A stretch of 64,000 nucleotides of DNA from Micromonospora arborensis (GTDB taxonomy: Bacteria; Actinomycetota; Actinomycetes; Mycobacteriales; Micromonosporaceae), in contig NZ_PYBV01000028.1 in assembly GCF_003205615.1 (NCBI RefSeq), forward strand, positions 186,001-250,000, in the 5' to 3' direction. The notes beneath the pieces were generated by a model, which saw nothing but the letters and a program-made list of their open reading frames with translations, was not told the origin of the DNA and did not search any database. Below, piece by piece: positions 24,125-32,181 of this stretch. A program made the position numbers and the translations under genes. Within the stretch, counting starts at the first letter, position 1. Every line of letters starts with the position of its first letter.

Positions 24125-25351
24125 ATGGCTGTCAAGACCAAGACGCGTCCAGGCACCACGGAGATTCGGCCGTTCTCGGTCGACATTCCCCAAGCCGACC
24201 TCGACGACCTGAAAAGACGCATCAAGGCTACGCGCTGGCCGGACAAGGAAACCGTCGACGACCAGTCGCAGGGCGTGCCACTCGCGACGATTCAGGCCGT
24301 CGCACGCTATTGGGAGAACGAGTACGACTGGCGCAAGGTCGAGGCACGGCTGAACGCCGTACCGCAGTTCATGACCACGATCGACGGGGTCGACATCCAC
24401 TTCATCCACGTGCGCTCGAAGCACGACGACGCGCTGCCGCTGATCGTCAGCCACGGTTGGCCCGGATCCGTGATCGAGCAGATGAAAATCATCGAGCCGC
24501 TCACCGACCCCACCGCGCACGGTGGGAACGCGTCGGACGCCTTCCACCTGGTGATCCCATCGTTGCCCGGGCACGGTTTCTCCGGCAAACCCACCATGTC
24601 GGGCTGGAACCCGCAGAAGATCGCGACCGCCTGGACGGAGCTGATGAAGCGACTCGGCTACTCCCGGTTCGTCGCGCAGGGCGGCGACTGGGGTGCGGTC
24701 ATCGTGGACCAGATGGGGGTGCAGGCGCCGCCGGAACTGCTCGGCATTCACACCAACATGGCGGGCGCGGTCCCACCCGAGATCGACAACCTGTTCCAGG
24801 GCGACGTCACCGCGGCGAACAACGCCATGGGTTCGCTGCCATCCGGTCTGTCCGACGACGAGATGCGTGCGGCCACCGAGTTGGACTACGTCTGGAAGCA
24901 CGTCGCCTACGCCCTCATGATGGCGACGCGTCCCCAGACGCTGACCGGGCTGGCGGATTCTCCGGTCGGCCTCGCGTCCTTCCTGCTCGACCACGACGCG
25001 AAAAGTCTGGCCCTCATCGCCCAGGTCTTCGAGGGGGCCAAAGCGGGTCTCACCCGCGACGACATCCTGGACAACATCTCGCTGTACTGGCTGACGAACA
25101 CCGCGGTCTCCGCGTCGCGTCTGTACGCGGAGAACAAGCTCTCGTTCTTCGCCGCGAAGGGCGTCAACGTCCCGGTCGCCGTGAGCGTCTTTCCCGACGA
25201 GCTCTACGAGGCACCGCAGAGTTGGGCCGAGCAGGCGTACCCCAACCTCATCTACTTCAACAAGCTCGACAAGGGCGGGCACTTCGCGGCCTGGGAACAG
25301 CCGAAGATCTTCTCGGAAGAGCTTCGCACCGCCTTCCGGTCACTTCGCTAG
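24125..25351 (+). CDS. Epoxide hydrolase (alpha/beta fold, EHN-domain type)
   Basis: A 408-residue enzyme of the microsomal-type epoxide hydrolase group. Residues ~15-120 are the EHN N-terminal domain (DDLKRRIKATRWPD, YWENEYDWRKVEARLNAVPQFMTTIDGVDIHFIHVRS). The alpha/beta core follows: oxyanion HGWPGS (~116), nucleophile elbow QGGDWGAVIVDQMG (D in G-G-D-W-G, ~197), and terminal His in GGHFAAWEQPKIF (~390). It hydrates epoxides to diols. Its TAG stop is followed with no gap by the ATG of the next gene, so they form one transcript. The ATG start has GAGAGG upstream. Confidence 0.9.
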   Translation: MAVKTKTRPGTTEIRPFSVDIPQADLDDLKRRIKATRWPDKETVDDQSQGVPLATIQAVARYWENEYDWRKVEARLNAVPQFMTTIDGVDIHFIHVRSKHDDALPLIVSHGWPGSVIEQMKIIEPLTDPTAHGGNASDAFHLVIPSLPGHGFSGKPTMSGWNPQKIATAWTELMKRLGYSRFVAQGGDWGAVIVDQMGVQAPPELLGIHTNMAGAVPPEIDNLFQGDVTAANNAMGSLPSGLSDDEMRAATELDYVWKHVAYALMMATRPQTLTGLADSPVGLASFLLDHDAKSLALIAQVFEGAKAGLTRDDILDNISLYWLTNTAVSASRLYAENKLSFFAAKGVNVPVAVSVFPDELYEAPQSWAEQAYPNLIYFNKLDKGGHFAAWEQPKIFSEELRTAFRSLR

Positions 25352-26293
25352 ATGACCGCGCACCTGCCCCCGCTCAACGGGGCGGCCGAGTGGCTCAACT
25401 CCGAGCCACTCGGCGTCGCCGACCTGCGCGGCCGCGTCGTCCTCGTGAACTTCTGGACGCTGACCTGCATCAACTGGCTGCGCCAGGAGCCGTACGTCCG
25501 TGCCTGGTCGCGGGCCTACCGCGACGACGGGCTGGTCGTCGTCGGCGTGCACACGCCGGAGTTCTCGTTCGAGCACGAGATCGGCTGGGTGCGACGGGCG
25601 GTGGCGGCGCGATCGATCGACTACCCGGTCGCGGTCGACAACGACTACGCGATCTGGCGGGCCGTCGACAACCACTACTGGCCGGCGCTCTACTTCGTCG
25701 ACACCGACGGTGTCATCCGCGACGAGCACTTCGGCGAGGGGCGCTACGAGCAGTCCGAGCGGGTTGTCCAGCAACTGCTCGGCATCGAGCGCGACCTCGT
25801 ACCCGTCGAGGGTTTCGGGCCGGAGGCGGCGGCCGACTGGAACAACCTGCGTACGCCCGAGACGTACCTCGGTTTCAGTCGCGGCGAACACTTCGCGTCG
25901 CCGAACGGCGCCGCGCTCGACGAACGCCGCGTCTACGAACTGCCGGAGAGCCTCGGCCTCAACCAGTGGGCCCTGGCGGGCCCGTGGACGATCGGGTCGG
26001 AGAGCGTCGCGCTCGACGGGGCCGGCGGCAGCATCGCCTTCCGGTTCCACGCGCGGGACGCGCATCTCGTGCTGTCTCCCGGGTCGGGACAGCCGATCCC
26101 GTTCCGCGTGCTTCTCGACGGTGCGGCGCCCGGCCCGGCACACGGCGTCGACGTCGACGAAGATGGCAACGGCGTCCTGGAGGACGGCCGCCTCTACCAG
26201 CTCGTACGCCAGCACGACGCGGTCCGTGAGCGGACCCTGGAGATCACGTTCGGTGAGCCCGGCGCCGCCGCGTACGCCTTCACGTTCGGCTGA
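25352..26293 (+). CDS. Thioredoxin-fold protein with DipZ-like C-terminal domain, lacking the second active-site Cys
   Basis: A 313-residue protein. Residues ~25-140 are a thioredoxin-like domain: VVLVNFWTLTCINWLRQEPYV, VVVGVHTPEFSFEHE, and the strand ALYFVDTDGVIRDEHFGEG. Residues ~190-310 form the beta-sandwich domain seen at the C-terminus of DipZ. In the DipZ family the active site reads T-C-I-N-C; here it is T-C-I-N-W, so the resolving cysteine is replaced by Trp and the protein can be only a monothiol or non-redox form. Starts directly after the epoxide hydrolase stop. Overlaps the convergent gene by 14 bp. Confidence 0.85.
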   Translation: MTAHLPPLNGAAEWLNSEPLGVADLRGRVVLVNFWTLTCINWLRQEPYVRAWSRAYRDDGLVVVGVHTPEFSFEHEIGWVRRAVAARSIDYPVAVDNDYAIWRAVDNHYWPALYFVDTDGVIRDEHFGEGRYEQSERVVQQLLGIERDLVPVEGFGPEAAADWNNLRTPETYLGFSRGEHFASPNGAALDERRVYELPESLGLNQWALAGPWTIGSESVALDGAGGSIAFRFHARDAHLVLSPGSGQPIPFRVLLDGAAPGPAHGVDVDEDGNGVLEDGRLYQLVRQHDAVRERTLEITFGEPGAAAYAFTFG

Positions 26294-27164
26294 CGCGAAG
26301 ATCGACCGTGCTCACCGTGCCGGAGAGCGGCGAGATGCTGCGGACCTGAGCGCCGGGGCTTAGGCGGCTGTCGGTGACGTACCGGTCGGTGAGTGCCTTC
26401 TCCGCGGCCGCGTCGCCGTCGTCAGCGGCGAGCAGCAGCGCGGCGATCTCGTCGACGAGCGTGAGGTCGGCACCGGTGAGGTCGTCGGTCATCGCGCCGA
26501 AGCTGTCCCACAACAGCAACTCGTCCTTCTGCCGGTGGGCAAGCTCCTGTAGGACGTAGTCGTGGATGAACCAGGCACCGCGGATCGGCAGTTCCGGGCT
26601 CACGCCGTAGACCTCGGGGTCGATCGCCCCCGCTCGGTATGCCGACCACACCCGCGCTGCCGAGTCGAAGAGCCCGGCCTTCGGGTCGATGTCGTAGCCG
26701 TCGAACCCCCAGTCGCCGGCCGGGTCGACCTCCGGGTCGACCCAGACCCACCGGTGACCGTTCCAGTACTCCACCAGTACGTGATCGTGGTGCCAGCCGG
26801 GCACGAAGTACGAGGCGAAACCGACCCGGCTGCGGCTGGGAATGCCGTGCTGGCGGAGCACCGCCACCGAGAGCAGCGTGTGGTCCCGGCAGCAGCCGGC
26901 CACCCGGTCGATGGCCGGACGCTCGGCGGCCAGGGGCAGCGGAAATCGGGACTGGTCGGTGTCGAGGATGCGGTCCATCCAGCGGCAGTTCACCTCGTCG
27001 AGCCGGTCGTCGGGCAGCTCGACGCCGCCGGCCCGGTAGTGGACGATCACGTTGCGGGCGGTCGCCGCGACCGTGGGGATGTCGGCGGGCACCGCGTCGA
27101 GCAGCGGGGCGTGCCGACCGGGGTCGCTGTACGGGGAGTGCCTGCGGTAGTCGCCGAGGTCCAT
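26280..27164 (-). CDS. Transglutaminase-like domain protein
   Basis: A 294-residue protein. The Cys-His-Asp triad of the transglutaminase/cysteine-protease fold appears in order: CCRDHTLLSVAVLRQHGIPSRSRVGF (Cys at ~110-111), WHHDHVLVEYWNG (His ~142), and WVWVDPEVD (Asp ~155). Residues upstream (YRRHSPYSDPGRHAPLLDAVPADI) match the family's N-terminal lead. This arrangement is found in stand-alone bacterial peptide amidases or proteases. The C-terminal ~100 residues are helical with GAWFIHDYVLQELAHRQKDE. It ends convergently inside the thioredoxin-fold gene. Confidence 0.88.
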   Translation of the reverse strand: MDLGDYRRHSPYSDPGRHAPLLDAVPADIPTVAATARNVIVHYRAGGVELPDDRLDEVNCRWMDRILDTDQSRFPLPLAAERPAIDRVAGCCRDHTLLSVAVLRQHGIPSRSRVGFASYFVPGWHHDHVLVEYWNGHRWVWVDPEVDPAGDWGFDGYDIDPKAGLFDSAARVWSAYRAGAIDPEVYGVSPELPIRGAWFIHDYVLQELAHRQKDELLLWDSFGAMTDDLTGADLTLVDEIAALLLAADDGDAAAEKALTDRYVTDSRLSPGAQVRSISPLSGTVSTVDLRVSRT

Positions 27165-27229
27165 GAGACGAGTCTGCGGCCCACCAGGGGGTCAGGGTCA
27201 AGGTGCTTTTCGGGATAATGTCGGCTGTT

Positions 27230-27817
27230 ATGACGATGCCCGAGATCACCATCGCCACCCCAGCGGACCGCGACGCGGTAGTAGGTTCACTGGTCGCCGC
27301 GTTCGTCAAGGATCCCATCCTGCGGTACCTGTTCCCCGACGAGGACACCTACCCGCGGTATGCCGCCATCTTCTTCGGGCACCTCTTCGACAGGCGGGTG
27401 CACCGGTCGTCGATCTGGACGATCGGCGGCGGCGCGTCCGTGGCCATCTGGGAGCCACCGGCCGAGCTGTCGGCTGACGTCCCGGCCGCCGGGCACGGGT
27501 CGCCGGCGGAAGCTCGATACCCCGCCGACGTGTTGGCCCGGGTTCAGGCCTACGACGAGACCGTGCACGCCGCGCTGCCGACCTTCCCGTTCTGGTACCT
27601 CGGCGTCCTGGGCACCCACCCCGACAGCGCCGGACGCGGCTGGGGTCGGGCCGTCATGCGGGCCGGGCTGGCTCGCGTCGCCGAAGAAGGCCTGCCGGCG
27701 ATCCTGGAGACCAGCAACCCGGGCAACGTCGAGCTGTACCGCCGCGCTGGCTGGGAGGTGATCGGCTCCATGTCCGAGCCCGTGCACACCTGGTTCATGC
27801 AGCAGTCGCCGCGCTGA
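27230..27817 (+). CDS. GNAT family N-acetyltransferase
   Basis: A ~195-residue GNAT. I place the start at the ATG at 27230 (MTMPEITIATPADRDAVVGSLVAAF). A GATAAT hexamer ends 11 bases upstream and could be a -10 box for a leaderless transcript; ATG at 27218 or GTG at 27203 are alternatives. The acetyl-CoA loop is DSAGRGWGRAVMRAGL (R-G-x-G variant), preceded by WYLGVLGTHP and followed by ILETSNPGNVELYRRAGWEVIGS, the classic GNAT ending. Substrate unknown. Divergent from the transglutaminase-like gene. Confidence 0.88.
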   Translation: MTMPEITIATPADRDAVVGSLVAAFVKDPILRYLFPDEDTYPRYAAIFFGHLFDRRVHRSSIWTIGGGASVAIWEPPAELSADVPAAGHGSPAEARYPADVLARVQAYDETVHAALPTFPFWYLGVLGTHPDSAGRGWGRAVMRAGLARVAEEGLPAILETSNPGNVELYRRAGWEVIGSMSEPVHTWFMQQSPR

Positions 27818-27991
27818 GCGCCGCTCGTCCTACGACACTGACGCGGCGAAGATGCGGGCGTAGATCTCGTCGATGACGTCGTTCTTCGCCAGGCTGTAAT
27901 CGCGCCGACCCGACCGTTGCGGGCACCGGATGTCGGGTGAGCCCCCAGCCCCGCCGCCTAGCGTGACTGCTGGAAAGGGAAGGGGAACCGG

Positions 27992-28864
27992 GTGCTGGAG
28001 CGGCTCAACGAAGCCATGGCGTACATCGAGCGGCATCTCGATCAGCGGATCGAGGTGGCCGACCTGGCGCGGATCGCGCTGACGTCGGAGTACCACTTCC
28101 GACGGCTGTTCTCCGCGCTGGCCGGCATCCCGCTGTCGGAGTACATCCGTCGGCGTCGGCTCACCGTCGCCGGCGCGGACGTGTTGGCGGGGGAGCGGAC
28201 GCTGCTCGACGTCGCGGTCCACTACGGCTACGGGTCGGCGGAGGCGTTCGCGCGGGCGTTCCACGCCGTGCACGGCGTGGGCCCCGGAGAGGCTCGACGT
28301 ACGGGGGCAGCGTTGCGCGCCCAGCCCCGGATGTCCTTCCGACTCACCGTCGAAGGGAGCGGCAGCATGGAGTACCGAATCGTCAACAAGGACGCGTTCA
28401 CCCTGGTGGGACGCAAGGCCCGCGTCCCGCTGGTGCACGAGGGGATGAACCCCGCGATCGTCGCGTTCATCCGGAGCATCGACAAGGAGACGACCTCGCG
28501 GATCGAGGCGCTCTCGGATCAGGAGCCGGTCGGGATCGTCAACGTCAGCGACAACCTCGCCGACAGCCGGGAGGAGGGCACCGAGCTGGACTACTGGCAC
28601 GGGGTGGTCACGGGCGCCACGCCGCCGGAGGACCTGGACGGGCTGCCGGTGTCGGCCGGGACGTGGGCGGTGTTCACCACCTCCGGCGCGTTCCCGCAGG
28701 CGGTGCAGTATCTGTGGCGCGACGTGTTCACCCAGTGGTTCCCGTCCAACCCGTACCGCAGCCGACCCGGACCGGAGATCTCCCGGGTCCGGGTGTCCGC
28801 GGACGGCACCGAGGCGGACGCCGAGTTGTGGATCCCCGTCGAAAGGGTCCCCACCCCTATGTAG
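27992..28864 (+). CDS. AraC family regulator with GyrI-like effector domain
   Basis: A 290-residue regulator. The N-terminal AraC HTH pair is LERLNEAMAYIERHLDQRIEVADLARIALTSEYHFRRLFSALAGIPLSEYIRRRRLTVAGADVL and DVAVHYGYGSAEAFARAFHAVHG (residues ~5-100). From ~125 is a GyrI-like/Bac_luminance effector domain (SMEYRIVNKDAFTLVGRKARVPL, ELDYWHGVVTG, SAGTWAVFTTSGAFPQAVQYLWRDVFTQWFP). The same layout occurs in Rob/SoxS-like MerR-independent drug sensors. The GTG start follows GGAAAGGGAAGGGG. No obvious target gene besides its own locus. Confidence 0.9.
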   Translation: MLERLNEAMAYIERHLDQRIEVADLARIALTSEYHFRRLFSALAGIPLSEYIRRRRLTVAGADVLAGERTLLDVAVHYGYGSAEAFARAFHAVHGVGPGEARRTGAALRAQPRMSFRLTVEGSGSMEYRIVNKDAFTLVGRKARVPLVHEGMNPAIVAFIRSIDKETTSRIEALSDQEPVGIVNVSDNLADSREEGTELDYWHGVVTGATPPEDLDGLPVSAGTWAVFTTSGAFPQAVQYLWRDVFTQWFPSNPYRSRPGPEISRVRVSADGTEADAELWIPVERVPTPM

Positions 28865-28884
28865 AGTTCCGATACAGTGGCCGG

Positions 28885-29217
28885 ATGCGGATCACCATTC
28901 CAGTCGCGAAGGTGCTCGCGGTGCTGCTCGCCGAGCCCGACGCGCACCGCTACGGGCTGGACCTGATGCGGTTGACCGGCCTGCCCAGCGGCACCCTCTA
29001 TCCGGTGCTGCATCGGCTGAGCGGGGCCGGCTGGCTGGCCGCCGACTGGGAGGCGATCGACCCGGTCGCGGCCGGGCGGCCGGCCCGCCGCTACTACCAA
29101 CTCACCGCCGTTGGCGCGGCGCAGGCCCGGCGGGCACTCGCCGACCTGCGTGCCGCGATCCCCGACAGTCGTCCCTCGTGGGGCGGCGCCGAACCCACCG
29201 GGGCGCCGGCATGGTGA
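28885..29217 (+). CDS. PadR family regulator
   Basis: A 110-residue PadR-type winged helix starting at the ATG at 28885: KVLAVLLAEPDAHRYGLDLMRLTGLPSGTLYPVLHRLSGAGWLAADWEA then RRYYQLTAVGAAQARRALADL. The recognition helix follows SGTLYPVL, standard for the family. Its stop lies within the start region of the downstream membrane protein gene (ATGGTGA overlap). It probably represses that gene, as in the paired module at 53515-54857. The gene is only 20 bp past the AraC gene stop. Confidence 0.9.
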   Translation: MRITIPVAKVLAVLLAEPDAHRYGLDLMRLTGLPSGTLYPVLHRLSGAGWLAADWEAIDPVAAGRPARRYYQLTAVGAAQARRALADLRAAIPDSRPSWGGAEPTGAPAW

Positions 29218-30176
29218 GCCGCCGGGCCGCCGAGCTGTTGTTGGCGCTGGCCGCGCGCCGCTGGCCGGCCGACATCCGAGACGACCTGCGCCGCGAGTGG
29301 GCCGCCGAGTTGCACGTGCTCGCCGAGACCGGGAGCCGGACGAAGATGCTCGGTTTCGCGGTGAGCCTCGCCGTCAGCCGGGCCGGCGCCCCGCTCGTCG
29401 ACCGCAACCTGATGCGCGGTCGGGCCCGCCGTACCGCCGCCGCGTTGCTGCTGTCCCCGGTCGCGTGCGTCGGGATCGTGGTCGGCGGCGCGGCCGCCCT
29501 GTACCGGATGCAGATCTGGCTGGCGGGGGCGAACTGGTCGGACCAGGAGACGACGCTGATCTGGACGGCGCTCACCGTCGCGATGGCGGTGCTGCTGGCG
29601 GTGTTCGCCGCCCGATGGGCCCGGCGCACCGCACTCGACGGTCCGCTGCGCATCGCGCTCGGCGTGGTGCTCCCCATCGGTGCGGTCGCCGTCCCGCTCC
29701 TGTATGTCATCTACCCGGACGACCTGGCCCGCGGCGTACCCGGTCTGCTGCTCTGGTTGGCCGGCCTGATGCTGGCGCTCTGGGCCGCGGCGAGCCTCGC
29801 CGCCCGCGACCGACTCCGGGCGGCCTGGGGGGTGGGCGTCCTCGGCGCGCTCGCCGCCGCCGACCTCGCGGTGATTCTCGCCGTCGTCGACGCTGCTTCG
29901 GCAGGTGTCGGCGCTGGCCCGGTCGTCGGTGCGACGTCAATGGACAACGTCGACCGTGTCTCCGCGCCGCTGTGGCTCTTCGTCGCCTGGACGGACTGGA
30001 ACATCGGCATACCTCGGCCCGCCGTCCCATGGGGGACCTTCGAGATCATCACCAACCATGTGCTGGTGGAACCGATGCTCTACCTGGCGTGCATGCCCTA
30101 CGCGCTCGCGTACGCCATCCGGGCGGGCCGGTCCACGCCCGCCGCACCGGTCGTCCTCGCGCCCACGCCGATCTGA
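29211..30176 (+). CDS. Membrane protein, PadR partner
   Basis: The start is taken as the ATG at 29211 (MVSRRAAELLLALAARRWPADIRDDLRREWAAELHVLAE), giving 321 residues and an ATGGTGA overlap with the PadR gene. The cytoplasmic N-terminal ~60 residues hold a W-P-A-D-I-R-D-D-L-R-R-E-W motif also seen, in variant form (Y-P-A-D-Y-R-R), in the 53515-54495 protein. About seven to eight membrane segments follow between ~75 and ~310. Possible role: PadR-controlled membrane stress response. No transport or enzymatic motif seen. Confidence 0.8.
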   Translation: MVSRRAAELLLALAARRWPADIRDDLRREWAAELHVLAETGSRTKMLGFAVSLAVSRAGAPLVDRNLMRGRARRTAAALLLSPVACVGIVVGGAAALYRMQIWLAGANWSDQETTLIWTALTVAMAVLLAVFAARWARRTALDGPLRIALGVVLPIGAVAVPLLYVIYPDDLARGVPGLLLWLAGLMLALWAAASLAARDRLRAAWGVGVLGALAAADLAVILAVVDAASAGVGAGPVVGATSMDNVDRVSAPLWLFVAWTDWNIGIPRPAVPWGTFEIITNHVLVEPMLYLACMPYALAYAIRAGRSTPAAPVVLAPTPI

Positions 30177-30186
30177 TTCGCGTAGC

Positions 30187-30684
30187 TCAGTCGGGCACGT
30201 CGTCCCACGTCGTGCCCGGCTCCAGGTAACCGGTCAACGTGTTCTCGCGCAGCGCGTAGGCGATGACCAGCAGAGCGTGCTTGTCCAACTCGGGCAGCCG
30301 GTCCAGCGGGAACCACCGCACGGCCAGCGACTCGTCGTCGTTGACCCGGGCGGTGCCGGCCACCAGGCGGCACAGGAAGCCCAGGTTGAGGTATTCGCAA
30401 CGGTCCCCGTTGGGGTAGGTGTGCGGGTGCGAGACGGCGCTGGACATCCGCACCGGCGCCACGTCCAGGCCCGTCTCCTCCCGCACCTCGCGGACCAGCG
30501 CGCTGGCCGGCTGCTCGCCCGGCTCGACGAAGCCGCTGATCACCGACCAGCGCCCGTCGTCGGCACGCTGACCGAGCAGCAGCTCCCCGGCGTCGTTGCG
30601 GACCACCGCGCTGACGCTGGGCAGCCAGAGCAGGTCGTGGCCGACGTGCTTGCGCATTGCCACGATGTAGTCCGGTACCGCCAT
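30187..30684 (-). CDS. NUDIX hydrolase
   Basis: A 165-residue NUDIX enzyme from the ATG at 30684 (MAVPDYIVAMRKHVGHD); the open frame beyond it is not protein-like. The NUDIX box is complete: GFVEPGEQPASALVREVREETGLDV (G-x5-E-x7-R-E-x-x-E-E-x-G, residues ~58-82). The rest (LLLGQRADDGRWSVISG, ESLAVRWFPLDRLPEL) fits the general pyrophosphohydrolase fold. It might clean damaged nucleotides or NADH-like substrates; nothing decides. Convergent with the PadR partner gene. Confidence 0.92.
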   Translation of the reverse strand: MAVPDYIVAMRKHVGHDLLWLPSVSAVVRNDAGELLLGQRADDGRWSVISGFVEPGEQPASALVREVREETGLDVAPVRMSSAVSHPHTYPNGDRCEYLNLGFLCRLVAGTARVNDDESLAVRWFPLDRLPELDKHALLVIAYALRENTLTGYLEPGTTWDDVPD

Positions 30685-30917
30685 CCGGCGATCATAGGCC
30701 GCGCCCCCACGGCCAGCGCCGACGCGCGGCGGCGTCGCGCGGGTCAGCCCGAGCAGGCGACGGTACGGCGGAAACACCATGCGCCGGAACTGCTGATTGC
30801 TTTGCCCCTATTTCGGTGTTTCGCTCCGGCGCGCGGCATGCATATCTACTGTGGAGAAGGTCGGCGACTTGCGCGATCCGGTGGCGGCCGGTCGGTTCCC
30901 AGTGCACAGTGATTCCC

Positions 30918-31121
30918 ATGAGCGACAGCGGACGTGGTGGGCAGTTCTACTGGTGCACCCGGCACCACCGGGTCGAGACGGACGCCGACGTGTGCCCGGC
31001 AAAGCACGTTCTCGGCCCGTACGACTCGGCGGCCGACGCGGAGAACGCCCTGCAGCGAGTGCAGGAGCGGAACGAGGCGTGGGATGCCGAGGACGCTCGT
31101 TGGGCCGGGGAGGACAAGTAG
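30918..31121 (+). CDS. Small Cys/His protein, conserved in actinobacteria
   Basis: A 67-residue acidic protein. The motif FYWCTRHHRVETDADVCPAKHVLGPY has Cys and His ligands spaced like a small zinc knuckle (C-x2-H-H...C-x2-K-H), followed by a helix DAENALQRVQERNEAWDAEDARWAGEDK. Small proteins of this type occur in many actinomycetes; no function known. Possible start at ATG 30918 with no strong ribosome binding site. It precedes the histone-H1-like gene by 82 bp and could share its promoter. Confidence 0.7.
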   Translation: MSDSGRGGQFYWCTRHHRVETDADVCPAKHVLGPYDSAADAENALQRVQERNEAWDAEDARWAGEDK

Positions 31122-31203
31122 GCGGCGCGGGACGGCCCGTGCCGAGGTATTTCGTGCTCCGCGAGGACGCACGCGAGAGCACGTCCCCAAGGAGGGAACC
31201 ACG

Positions 31204-32082
31204 ATGGCCGAAGCACAGCAGGCCACCACCCGCCCGGCCGCCCGACGCACCACCGCGAAGAAGACCGCCGCCGCGGAGCGGAACACGGCGGCGAGCCGGA
31301 CCACTCCCGTCCGCAAGTCCACCGCGGGTGCGAAGGCGGCGAAGGCCCCGGCCAGGAAGGCTGCCGGCGGCGCGGGGCGCGCGCCGGCGAGGAAGACCAC
31401 CACGGCGGCGACGAAGGCTCCCGCGAAGAAGGCCACCACCAAGGCCACCACGAAGGCGTCCACCGCGGCCAAGAAGGCACCGGCGAAGACGTCGACCGCC
31501 ACCCGCAAGACGACCGCCACCGCCAAGCGGACCCCGGCGTCGACGGCGGGGAAGACCACCGCCGCCGCGAAGAAGACCACCGGTACGGCGAAGAAGACGG
31601 TGAGCGCGGCCAGGAAGACCACGACCGCGGCGGCGAAGAAGACCACCGCCGCGGCGAAGGCGTCAGCGCGTAAGACCACCACCGCGACGAAGGCCCCGGC
31701 GCGCAAGACCGCCACCGCGACCAAGGCGCCAGCGCGCAAGACCGCGACCAAGTCGTCCACCGTCAGGAAGACAGCGGTGAAGAAGACGGTCGCGACGAAG
31801 GCCGCCGCCAAGAAGGCGCCGGCGAAGAAGACCGCGTCCACCCGCCCCAGCGGCGGCGCCCGCAAGGCACCGGCGAAGAAGGCCCCGGCCGCGAAGGTGA
31901 CGGGCACCTCCTCGACCACCGTGCGTAAGGCGGCGGCGAAGAAGGCCCCCGCGAAGAAGACCGTCGCGGCCAAGGCGCCGGCCCGCAAGGTGACCGCTCG
32001 TAAGTCGCCGGCCCGCCCGGTGGCCGCACGAGCCACCACCCCCCGGGGTACGCGCAGCACCGCCCGGAAGGCCACTGGCTGA
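31204..32082 (+). CDS. Histone H1-like Lys/Ala-rich nucleoid protein
   Basis: A 292-residue protein composed almost entirely of Lys, Ala, Thr, Arg and Pro with repeating KKAPAKK / ARKTTTA / PARKTA units, no hydrophobic core, and a short acidic start (MAEAQQATT). A strong AAGGAGGGA ribosome binding site precedes the ATG. This is the bacterial H1-like tail type (related to the C-terminal arms of Streptomyces HupS/Lsr2-associated proteins), expected to coat and compact DNA non-specifically. The repeats make the gene prone to slippage. The ORF runs in one frame despite extreme codon bias, which supports it as real. Confidence 0.9.
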   Translation: MAEAQQATTRPAARRTTAKKTAAAERNTAASRTTPVRKSTAGAKAAKAPARKAAGGAGRAPARKTTTAATKAPAKKATTKATTKASTAAKKAPAKTSTATRKTTATAKRTPASTAGKTTAAAKKTTGTAKKTVSAARKTTTAAAKKTTAAAKASARKTTTATKAPARKTATATKAPARKTATKSSTVRKTAVKKTVATKAAAKKAPAKKTASTRPSGGARKAPAKKAPAAKVTGTSSTTVRKAAAKKAPAKKTVAAKAPARKVTARKSPARPVAARATTPRGTRSTARKATG

Positions 32083-32181
32083 GTAAGCGGGTCACGTCCA
32101 CCCACCCGGTTGGTGGGCCGGTCGGATTTCTCGGCCGGTCACCGGAAGCGGATCACCCGCGGCGCTGTCAGGATTGACCCC

